DNA of 64,000 nt from Pseudonocardia lacus (GTDB lineage: Bacteria; Actinomycetota; Actinomycetes; Mycobacteriales; Pseudonocardiaceae): positions 1 through 64,000 of the forward strand of contig NZ_JAHDTH010000016.1 in the NCBI RefSeq assembly GCF_018531445.1. Direction: 5' to 3'. A model generated the notes under the pieces. The model was not told the origin of the DNA. It made no database searches and saw nothing but the letters and a program-made list of their open reading frames with translations. Shown here one piece after another: positions 1 to 8,352 of the stretch. Each line of letters begins with the position of its first letter. Position 1 is the stretch's first letter. The translations under genes were made by a program, and so were the position numbers.

Positions 1-833
1 TGCAGGGTCGCCTGCTGACCGCCGGGCTGGGGGGCGCCCGGCGCCGGGCGGCGCTGCTGCGGGGCCGCGGCGCCGTTGGGGGCCGGCCGGCGGCCGTCGC
101 CGCCCTTGCTCAGCTCGCCAGTGAGCAGGTCGGCGAGGCGGCCCAGCTCCGAGCGGATGTCGGCCTGCAGCCCCTGCAGCCGGTTGATCTCCTGGGCGGC
201 CTGGTCCTGGGCCCGCTTGGCCGCGGTCTCGGCGCGCAGCCGGATCTCCGCCGCGTTGGCCTCGGACTCCTCGCGGAGCCGGTCGGCGGCGCGGGCGGCG
301 GTGGAGTGCAGCTGCTCGGCCTGCTCGCGGGCCGCGGCCAGCTGGTCGGCGATCTGCTGCTCGCGCTCCTGCAGCTCGGTGTTGCGCTGGGCGGCCTGCT
401 GCTCCAGCTGCGACGCCCGCGCGATCAGGTTCTGCTCGACCTCGTGGCGGTGCTTCTCCGCCTCGGTGCGGGCCCGCTCGATGATCGACGCCGACTCCTT
501 GGTGGCGTGGCTGCGGGCCTCCGCCGCCTCCTGCTCGGCCAGCCGCAACAGCTTCTCGGCGCGGTAGCCGAAGCTGTCCTCCTTGGCCGCGGGCTCGCCG
601 TGCGGCGAACGGGCCCGCAGCTCCCGCAGCTCCTTCTCGGTCGCCTCGGCGTGCTCGGTGGCGAGCTTGCGCTGGCGCTGGGCCTCGGCCAGCTCCTCGC
701 GGAGCGAGGTGACCTCGGCGCGCCGCTGGGCGAGGAAGTCGTCGACCTGGCGGCGTTCGTAGCCGCGCAGGACGGTGTCGAAGCTGGGCTCGGGATGGGT
801 GGCGGGGGACGGCACGGCTGAGGGGGCGGCCAC
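1..833 (-). CDS. DivIVA-like coiled-coil protein (3' end outside window)
   Basis: The frame starts at a GTG and runs off the left edge, so the C-terminus is missing. About residues 15-35 read FDTVLRGYERRQVDDFLAQR, the aromatic-RGY-R-QVD pattern of DivIVA N-termini. The next ~200 residues are rich in Glu, Ala, Arg and Gln and look like one long coiled coil. The last visible part turns Pro/Gly/Ala-rich. DivIVA/Wag31 relatives organise polar growth or membrane-curvature scaffolds in actinobacteria, and a cytoplasmic scaffold role is inferred. It lies 44 bp downstream of a second gene of the same type on the same strand, so the two probably form an operon. Confidence 0.8.
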   Translation of the reverse strand, partial: MAAPSAVPSPATHPEPSFDTVLRGYERRQVDDFLAQRRAEVTSLREELAEAQRQRKLATEHAEATEKELRELRARSPHGEPAAKEDSFGYRAEKLLRLAEQEAAEARSHATKESASIIERARTEAEKHRHEVEQNLIARASQLEQQAAQRNTELQEREQQIADQLAAAREQAEQLHSTAARAADRLREESEANAAEIRLRAETAAKRAQDQAAQEINRLQGLQADIRSELGRLADLLTGELSKGGDGRRPAPNGAAAPQQRRPAPGAPQPGGQQATL

Positions 834-877
834 GTGGAATTCCTCTGGTCAGGGCGGGGCGGGTGGGAACGGGAGGG

Positions 878-2317
878 TCAGTTGTCCGACCGGGAGCCCG
901 CGCCGATGCGAGCCGACGGGCTCGGGCGGTCGCCGGTCGGTCTCGGCCGCGGAGTGGCGGACGGCCGGCCGCCCGGGTCCGCGTCCGGCTCCGGGGCGGC
1001 GCCATCGGCGGCCGCCGGGGCGGCGGGGCGCGGGCCGCTGGACAGCGACTCCGGCATGCCGGGCGCGTCGTCGGACAGGCTCGGCGGGCGGTGGGTGAAC
1101 AGGTCGGCCGGGTCCGACTGGGCGGGGATGTAGGGCCGGGCCAGCCCGGGACCGGCCAACTGCTCGGTCCGCTCGGCGTCGCCGAGATCGCGACCGGGCG
1201 CGCCGCCCGGATCCCGGTCCGGGACGGTGGGCGCGGAGCGCTCGGCCTCGATCACCGTGCGGCCGGTGCCCGGCCAGGACGCGTCGGCGGGCTCGTCGTC
1301 GGACCGGTCGTCGCGCGCGCCGCCCGCGGCCCAGCCCGCCGACCAGCCCGCCGCGCGGGCCGGGGCGATGGGCGTGGGCTCCACCGGCGTCGACGGCTTG
1401 GACTCGACGAGCCGCAGGTCGGGGGTGCCCTGGCTGGGCGCGATCATCCGGGGCAGCGTCCAGTCCAGCAGGGCGCGCACCGAGGTCAGCTGCTCGGAGA
1501 CCTGGTGCTGCAGCATCCGCAGCTCCTCCAGCTCGCGGTGCGCCTCGGCGACGCTCGCGGTGGCCTCGCTGCGGATCAGCTCGGCCTGCGCGGTGGCCTG
1601 CGCCAACAGCTCGCGAGCCTCCTTCGCGGCGGCGTCGCGGATGCGGATGGCCTCGGCGCGGGCCAGGGTCTCCTTCGCGCTGAGCTCGTCGAGCACGGCG
1701 CCGCGCCGCTGGGTGAGCACGTCGTCCAGCTCGGCCTCGGCCGTGGCCCGCTGCGCGTCGAGATCGGCGGCGAGCTGCTCGATGTGGCGCTCGCGTTCGG
1801 CGCGCAGCGCCTCCAGCCGGGCCCGGCCCTCCTCCAGCTCGTCGCGCAGCGCCTCGCGGGCGGCCCGCAGCTCGGTCTCGAACGCGGCCCGCTCCTGGTG
1901 GGACCGCTCCTGCAGCTCGTCGGCCTCGGCCTGGGCCATGCTCAGCACCTGGGCGGCGCCCGCGGTGGCCCGCCTGCGCATCTCGCCTGCGTCGTCCTGC
2001 GCGATCTGCACCATCTGCTGCAGGCGCTGGCTCATCCCGTCGACCGTGGACGGCACGGTGGACAGCTCGGCCACGGCCGCGGTGAGCCGCTCGATCTCGG
2101 CGCGCGCCTCGTTGGCCGCCGCCCGGGCCTCGTGCGCGTCCGCGCGGGCCTGCTCCAGCTGGGAGGCCGCCATCCGCAGGTCGTCGCGGGCGACGTCGCG
2201 GGCCAGCGTCGTCGAGTCCAGCTCGGCGCGCAGCCGGCGCAGCCCGTTCTCCACCTCGACCCGGTCGTACCCGCGGCGCACCACGGCGAAGGGGACGTCG
2301 TCGTGCTCAGGTCTCAT
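878..2317 (-). CDS. DivIVA-like coiled-coil protein
   Basis: 479 aa, ATG start with GAGGAG about 10 nt upstream. The N-terminus carries FAVVRRGYDRVEVENGLRRL, again the DivIVA-type RGYDR/V-E motif, but the usual QVD is replaced by EVEN. Residues ~20-290 are a continuous Ala/Glu/Arg-rich coiled coil. Residues ~300-479 are disordered, Pro/Asp/Arg-rich and acidic. The layout (short N-domain, long coil, charged tail) suggests a membrane- or septum-associated scaffold. Its exact role is not known to me. It precedes the partial DivIVA-like gene on the same strand, and the paired arrangement suggests hetero-assembly. Several other long frames cross this region but lack its coiled-coil composition and N-terminal motif. 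Confidence 0.82.
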   Translation of the reverse strand: MRPEHDDVPFAVVRRGYDRVEVENGLRRLRAELDSTTLARDVARDDLRMAASQLEQARADAHEARAAANEARAEIERLTAAVAELSTVPSTVDGMSQRLQQMVQIAQDDAGEMRRRATAGAAQVLSMAQAEADELQERSHQERAAFETELRAAREALRDELEEGRARLEALRAERERHIEQLAADLDAQRATAEAELDDVLTQRRGAVLDELSAKETLARAEAIRIRDAAAKEARELLAQATAQAELIRSEATASVAEAHRELEELRMLQHQVSEQLTSVRALLDWTLPRMIAPSQGTPDLRLVESKPSTPVEPTPIAPARAAGWSAGWAAGGARDDRSDDEPADASWPGTGRTVIEAERSAPTVPDRDPGGAPGRDLGDAERTEQLAGPGLARPYIPAQSDPADLFTHRPPSLSDDAPGMPESLSSGPRPAAPAAADGAAPEPDADPGGRPSATPRPRPTGDRPSPSARIGAGSRSDN

Positions 2318-2572
2318 CGGGCGGACGCTCCTCGATCATCACGCGATGCCCGCGCACCTGGTGCCGCCGAGGCGTCCGACCGGTGGGAGCGGCCGGGCCG
2401 GGGGAGCTGACGCCGGGCGACAGGTACGCAGCGTGCAGCAGACACCTTTTCAGGGGAGCAGCAGAAGAGCAATCCTCCGAACGGCATCTCGCGCTGGGTG
2501 GTCGGTCGTCACCGTGAGACGTGGGGGCGACACGCGGGCGTAACCGTCGGTGGGCTGTGGTGCACTGGTGGT

Positions 2573-2764
2573 ATGGCCTTCGTGCACGGACACGCCCGCG
2601 ACAGCGGCTGGGTCGTGGCGCACGTGCGCGCCCCCGTCGACGCGCAGGAGGGTCAGCTGTCCCTCGTCCCGGAACCGGACGAACCTGAGCCTGAGACATC
2701 CCCCGCCGGCGAGGACGAAGGCCCGGCGAGCGCGGCCGGGAACTCCGCGATCACCCACAGCTGA
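2573..2764 (+). CDS. Small hypothetical protein (63 aa)
   Basis: A 63-residue frame beginning MAFVHGHARDSGWVVAHVRA and ending in an acidic, Pro/Glu-rich tail. The opening FVHGH-x-R-x-x-x-WV-x-x-H resembles small actinobacterial proteins with FVKGHYR/YVRSHYR-type starts. That is a resemblance I recall, not a demonstrated homology. An in-frame start 75 nt upstream exists, but the ATG at 2573 gives the recognisable N-terminus. No function can be assigned. It stands alone between the DivIVA-like pair and a repeat-rich region. Confidence 0.45.
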   Translation: MAFVHGHARDSGWVVAHVRAPVDAQEGQLSLVPEPDEPEPETSPAGEDEGPASAAGNSAITHS

Positions 2765-2792
2765 TCGCCGCGCCGCACACCCCGGTGTTGCC

Positions 2793-2844
2793 GTCTTCGC
2801 AGGGGGAGCGTGAACCCAGCAGGTGCCACAGCATCTGCGAAGAC
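2793..2844. repeat. Inverted repeat of the GTCTTCGCAG family
   Basis: Perfect 10-bp arms GTCTTCGCAG (2793-2802) and CTGCGAAGAC (2835-2844) separated by 32 bp. The same arms recur near 12983-13054 and 62688-62800, and shortened relatives fill the 3.2-4.1 kb array. It could act as a terminator for the small upstream gene or be a dispersed palindromic repeat. Confidence 0.6.
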
Positions 2845-2897
2845 CCCACCGCCCCTGCGACGACGGGCCGGCGCGGCCGCCGGTCCGTCAGAGTGGA

Positions 2898-2973
2898 GGT
2901 CGGTCAGCGGGGGGTCGGTCAGCGGGGGGTCGGTCAGCGGGGGGTCGGTCAGCGGGGGAGGTCGGTCAGCGTC
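2898..2973. repeat. 15-bp tandem repeat, four perfect copies plus one degenerate
   Basis: The unit GGTCGGTCAGCGGGG occurs perfectly at 2898-2912, 2913-2927, 2928-2942 and 2943-2957. A degenerate fifth copy is at about 2960-2973. The stop codon of the broken regulator on the minus strand (2949-2951) falls inside the fourth copy, so the repeat now defines that protein's C-terminus. No function is evident; slippage-generated copy-number variation is likely. Confidence 0.9.
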
Positions 2974-3163
2974 GAGCTCGTCGGGGCCGGGTCGCTGCCC
3001 ATCCGCTGCAGCCCCACCACCCGCAGCAGCGCCAGCGCCTCGGCCGCGCGGGCGCCGGGGGCGCGGAGTAGACCAGCAGGTGCTGATCGTCGCCGCTGAC
3101 CTCCAGCGCCGTGCACTCCAGCTGCAGCACGCCCAGCTCGGGGTAACGGTTGTACTTGACGTC
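2949..3163 (-). pseudogene. C-terminal remnant of an MmyB-type XRE regulator, frameshifted
   Basis: The minus strand encodes a fragment reading DVKYNRYPELGVLQLECTAL, then DDQHLLVYSAPP, then after a one-base shift GARAAEALALLRVVG. This is the typical end of the MmyB-like ligand-binding domain of actinobacterial XRE regulators (HPELG...L.VYTA.PG..AAEAL.LL). The helix-turn-helix and most of the ligand domain are absent: upstream of Asp at 3161-3163 the sequence passes straight into the repeat array. The frame changes within a C-run near 3057-3065. The repeat array apparently replaced or deleted the 5' part. A sequencing indel could explain the shift but not the missing N-terminus. Confidence 0.7.
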
Positions 3164-4097
3164 GCCGGCGTGCTGCGAGGGGCCCACCCTGGGCTGCGCA
3201 ACCCGCCCCGTGCTGCGCGTCCGGCCCCTGGTGTCCTCGCAGGCCCAGCTGTGCCTCGCAGCGCCCGGTGGGTGTTCGCAGTCCGCCGGCGTGCTGCGAG
3301 GGCGCACCCCGGGCTGCGGGACCCGCCCCGTGCTGCGCGTCCGGCCCGACGCGCGTCCTCGCAGCTCCTGCTGCGTCTCGCAGCGTCTGGTGGGTGCTTG
3401 CAGTCCGCCGGCGCGCTGCAGCACGCACCCCGGGCTGCGGGACCCGCCCCGTGCTGCGCGTCCGGCCCTTGGCGTTCTCGCAGGCCCAGCTGCGCTTAGC
3501 AGCGTTCGGTGGGTGTTCGCAGTCCGCCGGCGTGCTGCGAGGGCGCACCCCGGGCTGCGGGACCCGCCCCGCGCTGCGACGATCCGGCCCCGTGCTGCGG
3601 GGGCCCCACCTCGAGCTGCGGGACCCGCGCCGCGCTGCGCGCCCCTGCCCGGCGGGTTCTCGCAGGCCCAGTTGCGTCTCGCAGTGTCTGGTGGGTGCTC
3701 GCAGTCCGCCGGCGCGCTGCGAGGGCCCACCCCGGGCTGCGGGACCCGCCCCGCGCTGCGCGTCCGGCCCCTGGCGTCATCGCAGGTCCGGTGGCGCCTC
3801 GCAGCGTTTGGTGGGTGCTCGCAGTCCGCCGGCGTGCTGCGAGGGCTCACCCCGTGCTGCGAGGGCGCACGCCGCGCTGCGCGCCTGGCCTGGCGCGTCC
3901 TCGCAGGCCCAGCTGCGCTTCGCAGCGTTTGGCGGGAGTTCGCAGTCCGCCGGCGCGCTGCGAGGGTGCACCCCGTGCTGCGAGGGCGCACCCCGTGCTG
4001 CGAGCGCACCCCGAGCTGCGACGACACATCCCGCGCTGCGCGCCCGGCCAGGGCGTCCTCGCAGGCCAAGTTGCGCCTCGCAGCACCCGGTGTGGGT
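3164..4097. repeat. Array of seven degenerate ~120-bp repeats
   Basis: Units begin with GCCGGCGYGCTGC at about 3164, 3285, 3407, 3526, 3708, 3828 and 3949, giving spacings of 121, 122, 119, 182, 120 and 121 bp and a longer last unit. Each holds recurring sub-motifs: GCTGCGAGGGCGCACCCC, GCTGCGGGACCCGCCCC, GCTGCGCGTCCGGCC, TCCTCGCAGGCCCAG and GTGGGTGYTCGCAGTCC. The 182-bp and final units carry extra GCTGCG blocks. Unit lengths are not constant multiples of three and long frames exist in several phases, so it is not coding. CTGCGAG and CTCGCAG are reverse complements, so every unit can form many small hairpins. No gene is seen between 3164 and 4149. Confidence 0.9.
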
Positions 4098-4149
4098 GAC
4101 CCGGGAGTTCCTGCCGCTGCTGCGGCGGTGTCCCGTCCCCTGTGAGGCG

Positions 4150-5229
4150 TCAGGACCCGAGGAACTCGGTGAAGATCCCGACCCACTTGTCGGCCGAGTC
4201 CAGGAACGGTGCGTGGCCCGACTCGGGGAACATCTCCGAGCGCACGGTGCCGCCCGCCGCAGCGTAGCGGCCCAGCACCTGCCGGATCTGGCTGACCATC
4301 GGCTGCTGCGGGTAGACCGCCGCGCCGGGCCACCCGGGGATCTGGCCGGCCGCGCCGAGCACCCCGGCCTCCAGCGGGGAGCCGTCGGCGATCACCAGGT
4401 CGGCGGCGCCGTGGGTCCAGAGGATCGGCGGCTTGGGGTCGAGGTCGAGGATGCCGGTCCAGTTGCAGTACTTCGGGGACAGGGCGTTGAGGATGCCGCG
4501 GTCGCCGGGGGCGAAGCCGGGCCAGTTCGGCGAGGTGGTCGAGTCGCCCGGGTAGTTGTCCGGGCCGGTGGAGGTCTTGAGGATCTCGGCGACCAGCATG
4601 TCCTCGCGCTCGGGCTGCTCGCGGAACGTCGGGGCCACGTAGAAGGTGCGGAACAGGCTGCGCGCGGAGAACGGGTTCTCCGCCGAGGTGTCGCCTGCCT
4701 CGATGGCCTCGACGACCCCGGGGTTGATCCCGCCCCCGCCGGAGCCGGCGAAGTCGTCGAAGCAGGGCCGCCCGTCGGGGTGCGTGCCGCCGTAGCCGTA
4801 GGGGGAGACCGGGTCGACGTAGGTCAGCGACGCGACGGGGTGCGCCATCGCGTAGGCGGAGATGGCGGCGCCGCCGGTCGACCACCCGGCCAGGTGCGGC
4901 GCGCGGGTGACGTCGAGGTGCTCCAGCACGGTGCGGATGTCGGTGGCCCAGTCGCGCAGGCCGCCGGTGGCGTCGAGGGGGACGGGGCTGGAGTCGCCGA
5001 AGCCGCGCATGTCCGGGGCGATGACCCGGTACCGCTCGCCCAGCCTGGGCATGACGTGCTCCCAGAACCGGGAGGTGGACAGGTTGCCGTGCACGAGCAC
5101 GACGGGTTCGCCGTCCGCGGGGCCGGTCTCCAGGTAGTGCAGCCGGGTGCGGTCGAGCTCGGCGGTTCCCTCGCGCACACCCGGGGGCAGCGGCAGGCGG
5201 TCGGCCCCGGCGGGCCCGGCAGTCGTCAT
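4150..5229 (-). CDS. Alpha/beta-hydrolase
   Basis: 359 aa, cytoplasmic alpha/beta-hydrolase fold. The oxyanion segment VLVHGN lies at residues 45-49, the nucleophile elbow GWSTG has Ser117, and a C-terminal ESGHAPF has the likely catalytic His339. APDMRGFGDS (71-80) is the usual strand-4 signature of epoxide hydrolase/haloalkane dehalogenase-like members. The insert between residues ~150 and 260 is long, with GGGGIN and NWPGF segments, and may form a specialised lid. Substrate is unknown. It follows the repeat array and faces the divergent secreted hydrolase gene. The ATG start gives a short N-terminal extension before the first strand. Confidence 0.85.
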   Translation of the reverse strand: MTTAGPAGADRLPLPPGVREGTAELDRTRLHYLETGPADGEPVVLVHGNLSTSRFWEHVMPRLGERYRVIAPDMRGFGDSSPVPLDATGGLRDWATDIRTVLEHLDVTRAPHLAGWSTGGAAISAYAMAHPVASLTYVDPVSPYGYGGTHPDGRPCFDDFAGSGGGGINPGVVEAIEAGDTSAENPFSARSLFRTFYVAPTFREQPEREDMLVAEILKTSTGPDNYPGDSTTSPNWPGFAPGDRGILNALSPKYCNWTGILDLDPKPPILWTHGAADLVIADGSPLEAGVLGAAGQIPGWPGAAVYPQQPMVSQIRQVLGRYAAAGGTVRSEMFPESGHAPFLDSADKWVGIFTEFLGS

Positions 5230-5453
5230 GGGCGGAATGCTCCTGCCGGGGGAAGGCGCTGGTCAAGTGGCGGGTACCGACGAGTAGATGATCACCGCCG
5301 GGCTCCGCGCGGCTACCAGGGGTGACCGCTCACCTCTGTCGTGTTCCCCCGTCAGGGACGGGGTGGCACGCTCTTGCCGGTCGACCCCGACCCAGCGATA
5401 GCTTGCCCCTCCCGGTCCCACCCGCGGCCGGAGGTGCGAAACAAGGGAGTGCA

Positions 5454-7040
5454 GTGCGCAGAATCCCGGCAGTGCTGACGACGGCGGCCCTCGTGCTCGC
5501 CGCCGCGTTCGCCGCCCCCGCGGCGGCCCAGGCCGACGAGCCGACGCCGCCCGACTTCCAGCCGGCCCCGGTCGCCTGGGCGCCGTGCACGAGCGCGGGC
5601 CTGGCCTCAGCGGGAGCCGAGTGCGGCTTCGTCGAGGTTCCCCTCGACTACGCCGACCCGGCCGGCACCAGGATCAAGCTGGCGGTCTCCCGGATCAAGG
5701 CGAGCGTGCCGGCCGACCAGTACCAGGGCGTCATGCTGGTGAACCCGGGCGGCCCCGGCGGTTCCGGGCTGGCGTACTCGCAGCTGGGCGCCGCGGTGCC
5801 GGACGGCGCGGGCGAGGCCTACGACTGGATCGGCTTCGACCCGCGCGGCGTGGGCTCCAGCGTCCCCGCGCTGAGCTGCATCCCGGACTACGCCGGCTAC
5901 AACCGGCCCGACTACCAGCCCGAGGGCGGCCAGGAGGCCGAGTGGCTGGCCAGGGCCGAGTCCTACGCGAACGCCTGCGCGGCCAACGGCGGCGAGCTCC
6001 TCGACCACCTCAGCACGGTCGACGCGGTCACCGACATCGACAGCATCCGCAAGGCGCTGGGCGCCGAGCAGATCAACTGGTACGGCTTCTCCTACGGCAC
6101 CTACCTGGGCCAGGTCTACGGCACGCTGTTCCCCGACAACGTCCGGCGCATGGTCCTCGACGGCGTCGTCGACGCCCGCGACGTCTGGTACGAGGCCAAC
6201 CTGAACCAGGACGTCGCCTTCGAGCACAACATCCAGGAGTTCTTCGACTGGGTGGCCGAGGCCGACTCCGTCTACGGCCTGGGCGCCACCGGCGACGAGG
6301 TCGAGGCGCTGTACTACAGCACCCAGGACGAGCTGCGCGCCACGCCGGCCGGCCCGATCGGCCCGTCGGAGTGGAACGACCTGTTCCTGGGCGCCGGGTA
6401 CAACGTGCTGTCCTGGCCGGGCATCGCCGACGCCTTCGCGGCGTGGGTGAACGACAAGGACGCCGCGGCGCTCAAGGACGCCTACGACGGCTCGACCGAC
6501 ACCACCGACGACAACGGCTACGCCATCTACCTGGCGGTGCAGTGCACCGACGCGCAGTGGCCGACCGACTGGGACGTCTGGCGCGCCGACAACACCCGGG
6601 TCGACGCCGAGGCGCCGTTCGAGACCTGGGCCAACGCCTGGTTCAACGCCCCGTGCGCGTTCTGGCCGGCGAAGGCGGGCGAGCCGGTGGAGATCGACGG
6701 CTCCGGGGTCGAGAGCGCGCTGCTGATCAGCGAGACCTTCGACGGCGCCACGCCGTTCAACGGTGCGCTGCACGCCAGGGAGCTGTTCCCGAACTCGGCG
6801 CTCATCGAGGGCGTCGGCGGCACCACGCACTCGTCGTCGCTGTCCGGCGTGGCCTGCACCGACGACAAGATCGCCGCCTACCTGGCCACCGGCGAGCTGC
6901 CCGAGCGGCAGCCGGGCGAGGGCTCGGACGTCCAGTGCGACCCGCTGCCCCAGCCCGAGCCGACCGCGGACGCGGAGGGCGGCGACGGGTCCGGGGCGAG
7001 CACCGGGGCCCGGGTGGCCGAGGGCCTCACCCGCAGGTAG
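5454..7040 (+). CDS. Secreted alpha/beta-hydrolase, TAP/SlpD-type peptidase family
   Basis: 528 aa from GTG 5454, chosen because it follows AAGGGAGTGCA and directly opens a signal peptide: VRRIPAV, a hydrophobic run of ~15 residues, then an APAAAQA-type cleavage site. An in-frame start at 5322 would bury this signal. The oxyanion motif NPGGPGGSG is at ~97-105, the nucleophile GFSYG has Ser213, and a TAP-like C-terminal domain carries ISETFDGATPF and GGTTHSS with the catalytic His. The family removes N-terminal tripeptides or hydrolyses related amides and esters outside the cell. The C-terminal 40 residues are Pro/Asp/Gly-rich. A strong hairpin follows the stop. Confidence 0.88.
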   Translation: MRRIPAVLTTAALVLAAAFAAPAAAQADEPTPPDFQPAPVAWAPCTSAGLASAGAECGFVEVPLDYADPAGTRIKLAVSRIKASVPADQYQGVMLVNPGGPGGSGLAYSQLGAAVPDGAGEAYDWIGFDPRGVGSSVPALSCIPDYAGYNRPDYQPEGGQEAEWLARAESYANACAANGGELLDHLSTVDAVTDIDSIRKALGAEQINWYGFSYGTYLGQVYGTLFPDNVRRMVLDGVVDARDVWYEANLNQDVAFEHNIQEFFDWVAEADSVYGLGATGDEVEALYYSTQDELRATPAGPIGPSEWNDLFLGAGYNVLSWPGIADAFAAWVNDKDAAALKDAYDGSTDTTDDNGYAIYLAVQCTDAQWPTDWDVWRADNTRVDAEAPFETWANAWFNAPCAFWPAKAGEPVEIDGSGVESALLISETFDGATPFNGALHARELFPNSALIEGVGGTTHSSSLSGVACTDDKIAAYLATGELPERQPGEGSDVQCDPLPQPEPTADAEGGDGSGASTGARVAEGLTRR

Positions 7041-7047
7041 CCCGTTG

Positions 7048-7080
7048 GCGGGTCTCCCGGTCCCGGACCGGGAGACCCGC
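7048..7080. terminator. Bidirectional hairpin terminator
   Basis: Perfect 16-bp arms, 7048-7063 and 7065-7080, with a single-base centre (effective loop of a few bases). It sits exactly between the convergent hydrolase and VOC genes and touches the VOC stop codon. There is no U-tract, as is common in high-GC actinobacteria. Confidence 0.75.
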
Positions 7081-8352
7081 TCACGCCCCCATCAGGCCGA
7101 ACGCGGTGCCCTGGTCGTCGACGCACTCGGCGAGCACGCCGTCGCGGCCCGGCGCGGGCTCGGTGGCGGTGCCCCCGGCGGCCCGGACCGCGGCCACCGC
7201 GGCCCGGATGTCGGCGACCTCGAACCACGGCACGACGACCGCCGTGTCGCCCCGCACGAGCCCGCAGGACGGCGCCGGCCACCGGCCGTCGGCGAGCGGG
7301 TGCCAGTAGCCCGGGTCGGTGCCGGGGTGGAACCGCCAGCCCAGCACCGTCGAGTAGAACGCCCGGCTGCGGGTCGGGTCGGGGCTGCGCAGCTCGTAGT
7401 AGCCCAGCTCGCCGGGCCCGTGCGGGGCGCGCGCGCCCCCGCCGAGGCCGTCGGGCGGGGTGAACACCGCGAACGGCTGGCCCTGGTCGTCGGTGCACCG
7501 CGCGGACCGGCCGTAGGGCTCGTCGGTCGGCTCCTCGGCGGTGCCCCCGGCGGCGCGCACCAGTGTGGCGGCCTCGGCCACGTCGGCCACCGCCCAGCAC
7601 GGCATGAGCGTGGGCCGCTCGCCGCCCCACAGGCCCAGGCGCGAGCCGAGTCCGGTGACCTGGCGCCCGGGCTCGGTGGGGTCGCCGGTCACGGTCCAGC
7701 CGAGCACGGCGGTGTAGAAGCGCTCCGCGGCCGCCACGTCCGGGGTCCACAGGGAGGCGTAGCCCAGGTCGCCCGAGCGCGGTCCGCCGGGCGCCGCGGA
7801 GACCATCCAGCGGTGCCCCGACGGGTCGATGACGACGCCACCGCGCCCGTGCGGCGAGTCGGTGACCGGCCGGTCCAGCTCCCCGCCCGCGGCGAGGGCC
7901 GCGGCCACCGCGGCGTCCGGGTCGGGCACCTCCAGCATCAGCGACTGGCTCGTCCCGCCGCGCGTGACCGGCGCGGCCAGGCCGAGCTCGGGGAACTCGT
8001 CGGCCAGCATGAGCACCGAGTCGCCGATGGCCACCTCGGCGTGCCCGATCCGGCCGTCCGGCATGACGATCGGCTCGCCGCGGCGCACCGCGCCGAACGC
8101 GGCGACGTAGAACTCGACGGCCCGGGCGGAGTCGGTGACGGCCAGGTACGGCGTCAGCGCGTGCAGTCGCGCGGCTGCCGGGGCCGGGACCGGGCCGGCG
8201 GCGGTTTCGGTGGTCGTGGTCATGACGTCCCCTTCCGGTGCGAGCAGCGCCCGCTCGATCCGGGCGCGCAGGGCGGCGGCGAACCCCGGGTCGGGGTCCA
8301 CCGGTGCGAGCGGGGCGCGGAGGGCGAGCAGCGGGTCGGTCGGGTCGGTCAT
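7081..8352 (-). CDS. Triple-VOC (glyoxalase-fold) protein with sigma-linked N-terminal extension
   Basis: 423 aa if started at ATG 8352, which overlaps the sigma-factor stop as ATGA. An internal ATG at 8223 would remove the N-terminal piece MTDPTDPLLALRAPLAPVDP. Three consecutive VOC modules follow: ~residues 60-190 (LTPYLAVTDSARAVEFYVAA), ~195-300 (ASLWTPDVAAAERFYTAVLG) and ~310-423 (YYELRSPDPTRSRAFYSTVL). VOC proteins bind metals or small ligands and include glyoxalases, dioxygenases and antibiotic-binding proteins. The coupling to an ECF sigma factor suggests ligand sensing or a stress-linked enzyme, but substrate is unknown. Confidence 0.82.
   Translation of the reverse strand: MTDPTDPLLALRAPLAPVDPDPGFAAALRARIERALLAPEGDVMTTTTETAAGPVPAPAAARLHALTPYLAVTDSARAVEFYVAAFGAVRRGEPIVMPDGRIGHAEVAIGDSVLMLADEFPELGLAAPVTRGGTSQSLMLEVPDPDAAVAAALAAGGELDRPVTDSPHGRGGVVIDPSGHRWMVSAAPGGPRSGDLGYASLWTPDVAAAERFYTAVLGWTVTGDPTEPGRQVTGLGSRLGLWGGERPTLMPCWAVADVAEAATLVRAAGGTAEEPTDEPYGRSARCTDDQGQPFAVFTPPDGLGGGARAPHGPGELGYYELRSPDPTRSRAFYSTVLGWRFHPGTDPGYWHPLADGRWPAPSCGLVRGDTAVVVPWFEVADIRAAVAAVRAAGGTATEPAPGRDGVLAECVDDQGTAFGLMGA

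Noticed and set aside
863-2410. Long plus-strand frames opposite the DivIVA-like gene
   Set aside because: GC-rich antisense frames without domain features; the minus-strand product has a DivIVA motif and coiled-coil pattern.
3164-4097. A CRISPR-like array
   Set aside because: The ~120-bp units are adjacent and similar over their whole length, with no unique spacers of constant length and no cas genes nearby.
2966-5266. A 766-residue open frame across the repeat array and hydrolase
   Set aside because: It reads the hydrolase in a wrong frame and the array in one of several equally open frames; composition is Arg/Pro-rich shadow coding. Only the short MmyB-type tail at its end is meaningful.
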